Source: Bacteroidota bacterium (GTDB taxonomy: Bacteria; Bacteroidota; Bacteroidia; Chitinophagales; Chitinophagaceae). From it: a stretch of DNA of 53,966 bases. The position numbers and the translations under genes were made by a program. Below the pieces are notes generated by a model. The model was not told where the DNA came from. It searched no databases and worked only from the letters and a program-made list of their open reading frames with translations. The stretch is from NCBI GenBank assembly GCA_018268135.1, contig JAFDXD010000129.1:1-53966 (forward strand), in the 5' to 3' direction. Positions 36,548 to 44,269 of the stretch are shown here, in pieces; positions within the stretch are counted from its first letter, which is position 1; each line of letters starts with the position of its first letter.

Positions 36548-37501
36548 ATGGATAAACAATTTGCAGTAGGGATAGATGTTGGTGGCACTACCACAAAATT
36601 TGGGATAGTAAATCGCAATGGTGAAATAGTGTATCAGGATAGGATATCGAGTATTTCACATGATATAGTAGAGGATTTTATTGCTGATTTGTATGAAAAG
36701 TTGTATCCCAAAATACAAGAGGCTGGCGGCCCGGATAATTTTGTGGGCATAGGTATGGGAGCACCAAATGGCAATTTTTACTCAGGTACTATTGAGTATG
36801 CGCCTAATTTAAGATGGAAAGGAATTATACCCATTGCAAAATTAATGAGTCAGAAATTTGGTATGCACACAAAGCTTACCAATGATGCAAATGCAGCAGC
36901 CATGGGCGAAATGATGTTTGGCTGTGCCAAAGACATGAAACATTTTATTACAATTACTTTAGGTACCGGTGTTGGCAGCGGTATTGTAATAGATGGTAAA
37001 ATAGTATTGGGGCATGATGGATTTGCCGGAGAACTTGGGCATACCATTATAAGGCCCGGAGGAAGGTTGCATAAAAGTACTTTAATGCATGGAAGCCTTG
37101 AAGCATACGCATCTGCTACCGGAGTAAGAGAAACTGCCATAGAGTTGCTTACTACTTATCCGGAAGAAGAAAGCCTTTTAAGAGAGCATAGTATTAATGA
37201 CCTTACCAGCCAAACGGTGTATGAATGTGCCATACGTGGTGATGCTATTGCCAATAAAATCTTTGAATTTACCGGACAAATTTTAGGTGAGTCGTTGGCA
37301 AACTTCATCATGTTTTCATCTCCGGAAGCCATAGTATTATTTGGCGGGCTTACTAAAGCAGGCAATTTATTATTAAGGCCTACCCGGCAACACATGGAAG
37401 CCAATTTGCTGCCTATTTATCAAAATAAAGTAAAGCTTCTGTTTAGCCAATTAAAAGAAGCTGATGCCGCTATACTGGGAGCAAGCGCATTGGTATGGTA
37501 A
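36548..37501 (+). CDS. ROK family sugar kinase lacking the zinc-binding cysteines
   Basis: This 317-residue cytoplasmic kinase has the phosphate-1 motif GIDVGGTTTKFGIV at 8-21, catalytic Asp113 in LTNDANAAAMGE, the phosphate-2 motif TLGTGVGSGIVIDG at 137-150, and the sugar contacts Glu162/His165 in GELGHTI. The usual ROK zinc motif CxCGxxGCxE should follow; here the three cysteine positions are Lys176, Thr178 and Ser183, while Glu185 remains. It probably phosphorylates glucose or N-acetylglucosamine delivered by the permease encoded upstream. There is no N-terminal helix-turn-helix, so it is not a NagC-type repressor. A terminator follows, closing the two-gene unit. Confidence 0.92.
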   Translation: MDKQFAVGIDVGGTTTKFGIVNRNGEIVYQDRISSISHDIVEDFIADLYEKLYPKIQEAGGPDNFVGIGMGAPNGNFYSGTIEYAPNLRWKGIIPIAKLMSQKFGMHTKLTNDANAAAMGEMMFGCAKDMKHFITITLGTGVGSGIVIDGKIVLGHDGFAGELGHTIIRPGGRLHKSTLMHGSLEAYASATGVRETAIELLTTYPEEESLLREHSINDLTSQTVYECAIRGDAIANKIFEFTGQILGESLANFIMFSSPEAIVLFGGLTKAGNLLLRPTRQHMEANLLPIYQNKVKLLFSQLKEADAAILGASALVW

Positions 37502-37533
37502 TATACTTTCAAGAAAAAATATAAAAGATATTC

Positions 37534-37557
37534 AAGGGTATGTATTTGCATACCCTT
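37534..37557 (+). terminator. Rho-independent terminator after the ROK kinase gene
   Basis: AAGGGTATG (37534-37542) pairs perfectly with CATACCCTT (37549-37557), loop of 6 bases, followed by CTTTTTG. It is located 33 bases after the kinase stop codon. Confidence 0.85.
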
Positions 37558-37669
37558 CTTTTTGTAATTATGATAATAAAATGATAACAATTTGTTTTGA
37601 TTTGAGTTTTTAATTTTATGGCATCATTTTTATTGATATTAGGTTATTAAAAAATTAAAACTGAATATT

Positions 37670-38119
37670 TTGAAAAAGTTACTTTCATTTTTTGCTTTTG
37701 TATTAGTGTTATGTATTGGCAGCAATAGTTTTGCTCAAATAAGAAAAATTCCTGCGGCGGTTACTGATTCTTTTTCTTTAAAATTTCCCAATGCTGAAAA
37801 TATTGAATGGGGAGACAGGTTAACTGTATTTGAAGCCACATTTCAATTAAAAGACCATAAATACCAGGCAAGCTTTAACAGCAATGGTAATTGGAAAAAA
37901 ACCGAAAAATTTTTAGAAGAAGATGAAGTACCATCTGCCATTAAAGAAGGACTATCTAAAAGTAAGTATAGTGATTGGGATGTAAAATCAAATGTAGAAG
38001 TTACTTTTCCTGATGAAAGTACTCAATACAGGCTGCTGGTAAAGAAAAATGACTTGCAAAAAAAATACCTGTATTTTAATAAAGATGGAAAATTGTTGAG
38101 AGATTCTATTACTTTGTAA
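37670..38119 (+). CDS. Secreted PepSY-like domain protein
   Basis: This 149-residue protein starts at a TTG, since no ATG precedes the signal peptide MKKLLSFFAFVLVLCIGSNSFAQ. The mature part matches the PepSY-like/BLIP-like putative domain (PF11396 type) of Bacteroidota, with FPNAENIEWGD near 41-51, YQASFNSNGNWKKTE near 64-78 and LYFNKDGKLLRDS at the end. Such small periplasmic proteins are common and of unknown function; some are induced by stress. It is not related by sequence evidence to peptidase inhibition here. The EamA gene starts 13 bp later. Confidence 0.8.
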   Translation: MKKLLSFFAFVLVLCIGSNSFAQIRKIPAAVTDSFSLKFPNAENIEWGDRLTVFEATFQLKDHKYQASFNSNGNWKKTEKFLEEDEVPSAIKEGLSKSKYSDWDVKSNVEVTFPDESTQYRLLVKKNDLQKKYLYFNKDGKLLRDSITL

Positions 38120-38132
38120 TAAATTTTACTCA

Positions 38133-38549
38133 ATGACGTGGTGGCTTTATGCTTTACTCTCCGCAATATTTGCATCTTTAACAGCCATTTTTGCCAAAAT
38201 AGGTGTAAGCAATATTAATTCAAACCTTGCAACTGCTATCAGAACCATTATTATTTTGATAGTAGCCTGGGGAATAGTATTGGCAAAAGGAGAAGCCAAA
38301 GAGCTGGCATCAGTTTCAAAACAAAATTATCTATACTTAATCATTTCCGGGGTAGCCACTGGCCTATCCTGGATATTTTATTTTAAAGCCCTTCAAATTG
38401 GCAAAGTATCACAAGTAGCTCCTGTAGATAAGTTGAGCGTAGCTCTCACTATTGTATTGTCTATCATATTTTTAGGCGAAGCCCTTACGCTTAAGTCTGC
38501 TATCGGCGCATGCCTTATCATTGCCGGTACTTTAGTTATTATTTCCTGA
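38133..38549 (+). CDS. Half-size EamA/DMT family transporter
   Basis: This 138-residue inner-membrane protein has five hydrophobic segments (about 2-22, 33-50, 67-85, 96-115 and 118-137) and a single EamA domain, with the closing pattern PVDKLSVALTIVLSIIFLGE typical of that fold. Full drug/metabolite exporters carry two such domains, so this one presumably acts as a dimer, like the other single-domain bacterial members. The substrate is unknown. It may share a transcript with the PepSY-like gene. Confidence 0.88.
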   Translation: MTWWLYALLSAIFASLTAIFAKIGVSNINSNLATAIRTIIILIVAWGIVLAKGEAKELASVSKQNYLYLIISGVATGLSWIFYFKALQIGKVSQVAPVDKLSVALTIVLSIIFLGEALTLKSAIGACLIIAGTLVIIS

Positions 38550-38727
38550 TAGATATAATTTTTTTTTAAAATATTTGTAATTCTCAAGTAATCTGAATAT
38601 CTTGCACTCATTCCAGTGCACCTTTTGAAAATAAGCTCAACCCCAGAGGCCCAATTTATTTAAAATTAATCATTCCATTTTCCTGCGAAATTTTCTTTTA
38701 ATTCTTTTTTAATTAAAATGTAAAATT

Positions 38728-38820
38728 ATGAACAAGAGTTACTTAATGCTTGGAAAAATCCTGGGCGGGATAGCGATTATTGCAGGGTTTTATGCAATAA
38801 TGGTAGTTATTTTACATTAA
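38728..38820 (+). CDS. Possible 30-residue single-span membrane peptide
   Basis: ATG at 38728 opens a 30-codon frame ending TAA at 38820. The peptide begins MNKSYLMLGK, continues with a hydrophobic span ILGGIAIIAGFYAIMVVIL and ends in His. A strong terminator hairpin (38848-38870) starts 27 bases after the stop, as expected for a short transcript. The positive N-terminus and uninterrupted span resemble small regulatory membrane proteins. No family is recognised and chance cannot be excluded at this length. Confidence 0.4.
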   Translation: MNKSYLMLGKILGGIAIIAGFYAIMVVILH

Positions 38821-38847
38821 GCTTTACCTGGGTTACCAAAAAAGATT

Positions 38848-38870
38848 GGGATGATAAAATATATCATCCC
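38848..38870. terminator. Bidirectional terminator between convergent genes
   Basis: GGGATGATA (38848-38856) pairs perfectly with TATCATCCC (38862-38870), loop AAATA. A T-rich tract follows on both strands (TTTATT on plus, AATCTTTTTTGG on minus), so it can serve the small peptide frame and the gene ending at 38885. Confidence 0.8.
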
Positions 38871-38884
38871 TTTATTAGTTTGTA

Positions 38885-39394
38885 TTAACCAACCATGCCT
38901 ATTTTAAATGCCAGGCAGAAATAATTATAGGAATCTATTTTTGCATTATTGTTTACAAACTTCCATTCCTGCCCCTGTGTAAAGGGTGGTAATTTTGAGC
39001 TTCCTGCAGCTTCTCCCAAGCCCATAAAACAATCTTGGCTTTCTATTTTAAACCCATAAATTTTTCCTTTATCTACATGCATACCCGGTACAGCAAATTT
39101 CACCCACTTACCTGTATCGTTTTTTTTAACTTCAATATTTGTAGATTGTATAGTGTGTCCCCACTCCTTTTGCTGGGGATCATAAGCATGCAATGACATG
39201 GTAACATGCCCAGGTTTTGAAACCATATTAGAATAAATTTCTACTGACTTTACATCGCCATCTGTAGTTGCCATAAAAGTTTGCCCGGTAGCTATTTCCT
39301 TATTATCGTTTATATGCCCTACCCAACTGGTAGTATTAATGGTAGTTTGCTGGGCTAATAATTTAGATGCTGTTTGTAATGAAGCTGCTTCCAT
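38885..39394 (-). CDS. Uncharacterised beta-rich protein
   Basis: This 169-residue protein belongs to no family I recognise with confidence. It has alternating beta strands without a signal peptide, for example EIATGQTFMATTDGDVKSVEIYSN, HVTMSLHAYDPQQKEWG and WVKFAVPGMHVDKGKIYGFKIES. This is a pattern like jelly-roll carbohydrate-binding or choice-of-anchor domains (DUF4082-like). The N-terminus MEAASLQTASKLLAQQTTINTTSW is polar. It is flanked by a shared terminator downstream and a 204-bp gap upstream without a recognisable promoter box. Cytoplasmic or non-classically exported location is undecided. Confidence 0.7.
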   Translation of the reverse strand: MEAASLQTASKLLAQQTTINTTSWVGHINDNKEIATGQTFMATTDGDVKSVEIYSNMVSKPGHVTMSLHAYDPQQKEWGHTIQSTNIEVKKNDTGKWVKFAVPGMHVDKGKIYGFKIESQDCFMGLGEAAGSSKLPPFTQGQEWKFVNNNAKIDSYNYFCLAFKIGMVG

Positions 39395-39598
39395 TGGAGT
39401 GTGTATTAGGTTAGAAATATTTGAAATAATCTTACTAATGTAACTATAATCCTGTTCAAATATTGTACCTGCACTCTAACATTTTACAATGCTAATGTTA
39501 AATAACAATTACCAAAATGAATTCATTACAAAATTTTTATTTGTGTAATGCACCTGCAAAATGCAAAAATTGTTGTGGCAAAAAAGTATTGAAAATAT

Positions 39599-40585
39599 TT
39601 AAGATAATATTTTAGAAGCACGGGCAATCACTTCGCCGTTTTGATAAATGAGTAGTGTATAATTACCTTTTTGATACTTATCAGCAGCTATCCAAAATTG
39701 TAATTTTTTTGATTCTCCTGGGGCGCACTGAGCCATAAGTTTACATGAATAAATTCTTTTGCCTGCAGGTGTTTCAAATGAACCCGACTCCCAGGTAGAC
39801 TTTTGCAAAGTTTTTCCATCGGGCTGCAACAGCACTACATATAAATCTGTTCTGCTATTTTGGCTTGAATTATTTTTTACTGAAAAAGCGCCGGTAATTT
39901 TTCCTGCATTATCTGCCGATAAAGTTTCTTTGCCATCATCTGCTGATGTTGCAATGATTTGTACATTCCCAACTGCAAGGGTTGTTGCTTCATTGTTATA
40001 GTGGGTAGGTTCTACTGTTGCAGGCTCATTTTCATTATCATTATCCACAGTAGTGTTCTTTTGAGTAACTATGGATGCCGCAGATTGTGTGGATGTGTTT
40101 GAAGCTTTTTTATTTTCATCCAAATATTGCTTCAATAATATGTTTAGCCTTTTATTCTCTTTTTCTATATCAGCATTTGATGAGCTTAATAATGAAATTC
40201 TTTGTTGCAATTGTAATATTCGCTGGTTTGCAATTGCTATATCACCATTGCCTGCTCTGTTTTTAAATAAATCTGCAATTTGATTTCGGGTTTTATAAAA
40301 ATCTGTAAGATTATTTACAAGATTACCTTTTATAGAATCGGTATGTGTGTAAATAGAATCAATTGTTTTATCAAGATGAGCTAAAGTAGTGTAATAAATT
40401 TTTTGTAAAGAATCTGAGATGTTTGCTTCGGACCTTGTGTTAGTTTTTATTTTGACAGGTTCAGATGATGTAGCCTCATTATGGTTAAAGCTAAACTGGT
40501 AACCCCAGCTCCAAAGCAGTGTAATGGATGCCAACAGCAATAGCAGGGATACAACTAGTAGTAAAAGGGTTTTATTATCTTTCAT
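39599..40585 (-). CDS. Membrane-anchored coiled-coil protein of unknown function
   Basis: This 328-residue protein has a leucine-rich membrane anchor at about 6-27 (LLLLVVSLLLLLASITLLWSW). A predicted helical and coiled-coil region follows at about 55-160, ending with heptad-like leucines in RILQLQQRISLLSSSNADIEKENKRLNILLKQYL. A Ser/Thr/Glu-rich linker leads to a beta-rich domain at about 200-328 (AFSVKNNSSQNSRTDLYVVLLQPDGKTLQ, KLQFWIAADKYQKGNYTLLIYQNGEVI) resembling an Ig-like or carbohydrate-binding fold. It follows the exported Ppx/GppA-like gene after 7 bp, so the two are almost certainly cotranscribed and may form an envelope complex. I do not recognise a named family. Confidence 0.75.
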   Translation of the reverse strand: MKDNKTLLLLVVSLLLLLASITLLWSWGYQFSFNHNEATSSEPVKIKTNTRSEANISDSLQKIYYTTLAHLDKTIDSIYTHTDSIKGNLVNNLTDFYKTRNQIADLFKNRAGNGDIAIANQRILQLQQRISLLSSSNADIEKENKRLNILLKQYLDENKKASNTSTQSAASIVTQKNTTVDNDNENEPATVEPTHYNNEATTLAVGNVQIIATSADDGKETLSADNAGKITGAFSVKNNSSQNSRTDLYVVLLQPDGKTLQKSTWESGSFETPAGKRIYSCKLMAQCAPGESKKLQFWIAADKYQKGNYTLLIYQNGEVIARASKILS

Positions 40586-40592
40586 GCAAATA

Positions 40593-41741
40593 CTATTGCG
40601 ATAAATGCTGATTTACATAAGCCGATATCCAACCTACCTGGCCATTTTTTACAAGATAAAATTGTTTCTTTTCATATACTCCTTCAAACTGGCGCATAAT
40701 ATTAAGGAGTAAACTTGTACCGGCTAATAAAGATTTTTGATCAAATACTTTATTTACCCTGGAAACCTCGCCCCCTATATGCTTTTTATCTAAAGTTTTA
40801 TCAGTTATTTTACCGGTAATATATGTGTCAGAAAGAGATGAATAATTATTCAAAATCCGGTCTTTAAATTTTACCATTTCATCATAGGTAACAGGCACTA
40901 CCGGGTTATCTATTAATTCAGGAAACATTAAAGTAGCAGCAGACCAGGCTATACCACCGCTAAATGCTATGTAATCGCTCATGTTGTAAGCATTACTTAC
41001 ATTTACTGCATATACAATTTCGTTTTGAGCATCGCCTGATAATACTCTGTAAAGATTTTTATTAAAAGCTTCCATTGTCTTGTCATCACCCGATCTTTTT
41101 TCGGTAGCATTGGCCACACTTTTGGTACCCCAGCTTAGTTCAAATAATCTTAAAGTTTTAGTATCTCCATTGGGAAAAAATCCACCCTTTGTGTTTCCAC
41201 TTCCAATATCAATTAAAAAAGTACTGTATCTTCTTTCTTCAGGCACTATACCTAAATGAGAGAGTCTTGCTTCATCAGTTACATCTATCACTGCTACTTC
41301 CCTGGCAGGGTCTTTAATTTTTGTTTTAAAATCATTAGCCAGTTTTAGTACCATCGCCATATTATTAGATTTTTCGGCCTGTACCTTTACCCCACTACTT
41401 ACCACAGTATATATTTTAGAGGGAGCAATATTATATTTACTGATGGCTATATTATAAAAATTATAGAGAGAATTAAGAGTAGCTGAAAAATTAGGCGAGG
41501 TAAAACTAATAAAATCCGTATTGGAAGATGTATCAGATAAAATATTAAATGTGCTTTCTTTTTGAGCATTTTTTCCAATTTCAAGTATGCTCATTTTTAC
41601 TCCTTTAGATCCCACTTCTATACCGGCATATACATCCGAGTGTTTAAGCTTTAATTTATAGTTATTTTGGGCAAAAAGTAGATTTCCAAAAAGAAAAGTA
41701 CATAGTACAAGTGCCAGGCGTTTAAAAAAAGTATTAGCCAT
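40593..41741 (-). CDS. Exported Ppx/GppA-like actin-fold protein
   Basis: This protein of 382 residues from the ATG at 41741 has a signal peptide at 1-25 ending LLFAQ. The mature protein shows the phosphate motifs of the Ppx/GppA exopolyphosphatase group: EVGSKGVKMSILEIG at 42-56, DEARLSHLGI at 156-165 and FLIDIGSGNTKGGF at 175-188. GppA normally reads EEARL and IDIGGGST. Such enzymes cleave polyphosphate or pppGpp in the cytoplasm, so an exported member is unusual; an apyrase- or phosphatase-like role outside the cytoplasm is an inference. The open frame extends to 41792, but the additional 17 residues would precede a normal signal peptide. It is the first gene of a two-gene unit with the anchored coiled-coil protein. 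Confidence 0.78.
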   Translation of the reverse strand: MANTFFKRLALVLCTFLFGNLLFAQNNYKLKLKHSDVYAGIEVGSKGVKMSILEIGKNAQKESTFNILSDTSSNTDFISFTSPNFSATLNSLYNFYNIAISKYNIAPSKIYTVVSSGVKVQAEKSNNMAMVLKLANDFKTKIKDPAREVAVIDVTDEARLSHLGIVPEERRYSTFLIDIGSGNTKGGFFPNGDTKTLRLFELSWGTKSVANATEKRSGDDKTMEAFNKNLYRVLSGDAQNEIVYAVNVSNAYNMSDYIAFSGGIAWSAATLMFPELIDNPVVPVTYDEMVKFKDRILNNYSSLSDTYITGKITDKTLDKKHIGGEVSRVNKVFDQKSLLAGTSLLLNIMRQFEGVYEKKQFYLVKNGQVGWISAYVNQHLSQ

Positions 41742-41907
41742 TATTAGGGAATATTTTAGTAAGTATAAAAATAGTAAAATAATATTAGTCATTTTATTAA
41801 TCAGCAGGGTTGTGAAAAAAATGTGACTAACAATTTTAATATCACAATCAGTCCTTCAGAATGAAAAGTAATACCCGAAATAACGAACCATATTTTTTAT
41901 CAAATGA

Positions 41908-41937
41908 TTGTTGTAATAATCAATCGGGCTATCTTTG
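41908..41937 (+). promoter_or_regulatory. Bacteroidota-type promoter of the B12 unit
   Basis: TTG (41908-41910) and TATCTTTG (41930-41937) are separated by 19 bases and match the -33/-7 consensus. The predicted transcript would start near 41943, about 40 bases ahead of the riboswitch core. Confidence 0.65.
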
Positions 41938-41984
41938 CTAAGAAATTGGTTCACAGAAAATTTTATGTTTTATATAATTTTCAG

Positions 41985-42145
41985 TGATTAAAAGGGAATC
42001 CCGTTTCATTCGGGAGCTATCCCCGTAGCTGTGAAGTTATCCCTGCATTTTGCAGGATCTTTTTTTACAATCATGCCACTGTTCTATTAATAAAGAATGG
42101 GAAGGCTTATAAAAAGATTAACCAGCCAGAAGACCTGCCATTTTC
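41985..42145 (+). ncRNA. Cobalamin (B12) riboswitch
   Basis: The conserved elements occur in order. AAAAGGGAAT at 41990-41999 opens the core. CGGGAGCTATCCCCGTAGCTGTGA follows, matching the GGGAGCUGUCCCCGCNACUGUNA part of the RF00174 consensus. GGGAAGGC lies further on, and the B12 box AGCCAGAAGACCTGCC closes it at 42124-42139. It lies between a promoter and a BtuB-like receptor gene, so it should lower expression when adenosyl- or methylcobalamin is plentiful. Boundaries are approximate. Confidence 0.95.
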
Positions 42146-42252
42146 ATCATTCATCATCACAATGCTTTCGGGTGAAAGGCTGAGAAGATACTGCCGCATA
42201 GCTGCAATATTTCCCTGTATTTTCCCTGTTGCATTCATTAAGTTTTTTGTAT

Positions 42253-44250
42253 TTGAAAGCTTTAAAGCAACATATAATTATTGTAATTATCAGTTCCACA
42301 TTTTTTGTAAATGTAATGGGGCAGTCTATTGATACATTGCCGGCAATAAAAATAACTGCTCAAAATACATTAGATGAAACCAAAACAATTATACCGGCTC
42401 AGCAACTAAATAAAACTGAGCTTTCTACCCTTAACAGCTTGTCTGTAGCAGATGCTGCAAAATATTTTTCCGGCGTATTGGTAAAAGATTATGGGGGCAT
42501 TGGTGGGCTAAAAACAATTTCTGTACGAAGCCTTGGCGCCAATCATACGGGCGTAATGTATGATGGTATGATGCTAAGCGAAGTACAGGGAGGACAAGTG
42601 GATCTTGGAAAATTATCGCTGGATAATATTGAAAACATAACGCTATACGATGCAGCGCCGGAAAATATTTTACTACCTGCCCGGTCATTTGCTTCTGCAT
42701 CTGTATTGGTACTAAAATCTACCGAAGCAGTTTATGATCCTTACAAAAAAGCAGCCCTTCATGCTTCATTAAAAGCCGGGTCATTTGGGTTCATTAACCC
42801 TTCTGCTTTTTTGCAATATCATTTTAATAATCATTTTTTCAATACCCTAAGTACAGAATACCAGGGTGCAAGTGGTGTATATCCTTTTAAAGCTTACGAA
42901 TATGGCGGAGGCACTGCTAAAAGAAATAATTCAGATATCAAATCATTTAGAACTGAGTATGATGCAGGCTATAAAATGAATGACAGTAATGTAATACGAT
43001 TTAAAACTTACTATTATCATGCAGACAGAGGCTTGCCTGGCTCGGTGGTTTTATATAACCCTATCAGTCATCAAAGATTAAAGGATGATAACTTTTTTAC
43101 ACAAGCCTCATGGAAAAAATCATATCAACATTCTAAATTATTATTGAATGCAAAATATAGTTATGCCTTTACCTATTATTTAGACCCCGACTTTCCCAAT
43201 GCCCAAGGTAAATACGAAAGTAAATTTCATAAGAAAGAATATTATTTTTCGGGTGCCTATGCTTTTTATTTTTCAAAAATATTTTCTGCTGCTTATTCCA
43301 GCGATTATTTTATCAGTACGCTTACCCGCTCTGATGAGTTTGCCCAGGGCTTTGCAGTACCTACCCGAAATACATGGCTCCATAATGTGGCTTTAAAAGC
43401 AATTTTTACCACCATGCAGTTGCAAGGCGATTTGCTTTATACGCACCAACAAGACAAAGTAAAATTTGGAAATCCGGGTAAAGAAATAAATGCGTTCTCC
43501 CCTACTATTTCTGTAAGTTATGAGCCTTCAAAAGCTTTACCACTAAGGATTAGAGCGTTTTATAAAAATATTTTCAGGGCTCCTACTTTTGATGATCTTT
43601 ATTACACCTTTATTGGCAATACCAGCCTTAAACCCGAATATGCTAAGCAATATAATGTTGGGCTTACTTACAAGCAAACTAAATCCGGAATTATTAATAC
43701 AGCATTATTCACAATGGATGGATACTATTACAAAGTAAAAGATAAAATATTGGCCGTGCCCAGGCAAAATTTATTTCAATGGACGATGCTCAATATTGGA
43801 AATGCAGAAATTAAAGGCATAGATGCAAATATGTCAATAAATTTTATACCCATTCATCATATTAATTTTTCGGCAAGGCTTGCCTATACTTTTCAAAGAG
43901 CATTGGATAAATCAGATATCAATTCTTCTACATACAACAATCAGTTGCCCTATACCCCTGTGCACTCCGGAAGTATTAATATTAATGCGGTGTACAAAAA
44001 ATTTACTTTTGGATACAATGCCCTTTTTAGCGGCAAGAGATATAAACCAGGTGATCAAATTCCTGAAAACATAGTAAACGCCTGGACTACAAGCGATTTT
44101 TCTGTGGGTTATGATTTTTATTTAAAAAATAATCATCATTTAAAAACACTTTTTGAATTAAACAACTTTTTAAATCAACAATACGAAATAATAAGATATT
44201 ACCCTATGCCCCTATTTAACTATAGAATAGGAGTAAGTGTAGATTTATAA
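42253..44250 (+). CDS. TonB-dependent receptor for cobalamin, BtuB-like
   Basis: This receptor of about 665 residues has a TonB-box/plug region from residue 25 (LPAIKITAQNTLDETK, AKYFSGVLVKDYGGIGGLKTISVRSLGANHTGVMYDG) and a 22-strand-type barrel that ends in an aromatic residue pattern (NYRIGVSVDL). It has no carboxypeptidase domain, unlike SusC. The riboswitch upstream and the BtuG-like gene downstream identify the ligand as cobalamin or a related corrinoid. There is no ATG before the signal peptide; TTG codons at 42229, 42247 and 42253 are candidates. I prefer 42253 because it gives a normal signal peptide MKALKQHIIIVIISSTFFVNVMG. A start at 42229 would add eight residues. Confidence 0.9.
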   Translation: MKALKQHIIIVIISSTFFVNVMGQSIDTLPAIKITAQNTLDETKTIIPAQQLNKTELSTLNSLSVADAAKYFSGVLVKDYGGIGGLKTISVRSLGANHTGVMYDGMMLSEVQGGQVDLGKLSLDNIENITLYDAAPENILLPARSFASASVLVLKSTEAVYDPYKKAALHASLKAGSFGFINPSAFLQYHFNNHFFNTLSTEYQGASGVYPFKAYEYGGGTAKRNNSDIKSFRTEYDAGYKMNDSNVIRFKTYYYHADRGLPGSVVLYNPISHQRLKDDNFFTQASWKKSYQHSKLLLNAKYSYAFTYYLDPDFPNAQGKYESKFHKKEYYFSGAYAFYFSKIFSAAYSSDYFISTLTRSDEFAQGFAVPTRNTWLHNVALKAIFTTMQLQGDLLYTHQQDKVKFGNPGKEINAFSPTISVSYEPSKALPLRIRAFYKNIFRAPTFDDLYYTFIGNTSLKPEYAKQYNVGLTYKQTKSGIINTALFTMDGYYYKVKDKILAVPRQNLFQWTMLNIGNAEIKGIDANMSINFIPIHHINFSARLAYTFQRALDKSDINSSTYNNQLPYTPVHSGSININAVYKKFTFGYNALFSGKRYKPGDQIPENIVNAWTTSDFSVGYDFYLKNNHHLKTLFELNNFLNQQYEIIRYYPMPLFNYRIGVSVDL

Positions 44251-44269
44251 CTAAAAAGAAAATTAAAGT

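Larger units (their letters stand above)
41742..42252. other. Control region of the B12 uptake unit
   Basis: This 511-base divergent gap holds the promoter (41908-41937), the cobalamin riboswitch and a downstream stretch to the receptor start. After the B12 box a small hairpin CTTTC-GGGT-GAAAG is seen at about 42165-42178; it may be part of the expression platform. No independent coding sequence is apparent. Confidence 0.6.

Noticed and set aside
37670-38119. Beta-lactamase inhibitor function for the PepSY-like protein
   Set aside because: The similarity is only to a fold-level family name; no inhibitory residues can be recognised.
42160-42220. TPP-riboswitch-like string (GGCTGAGAAGATAC) after the B12 box
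   Set aside because: The second TPP-binding half with the GAACCTGAUCUGG-type block is missing, and the upstream element fully explains regulation by cobalamin.
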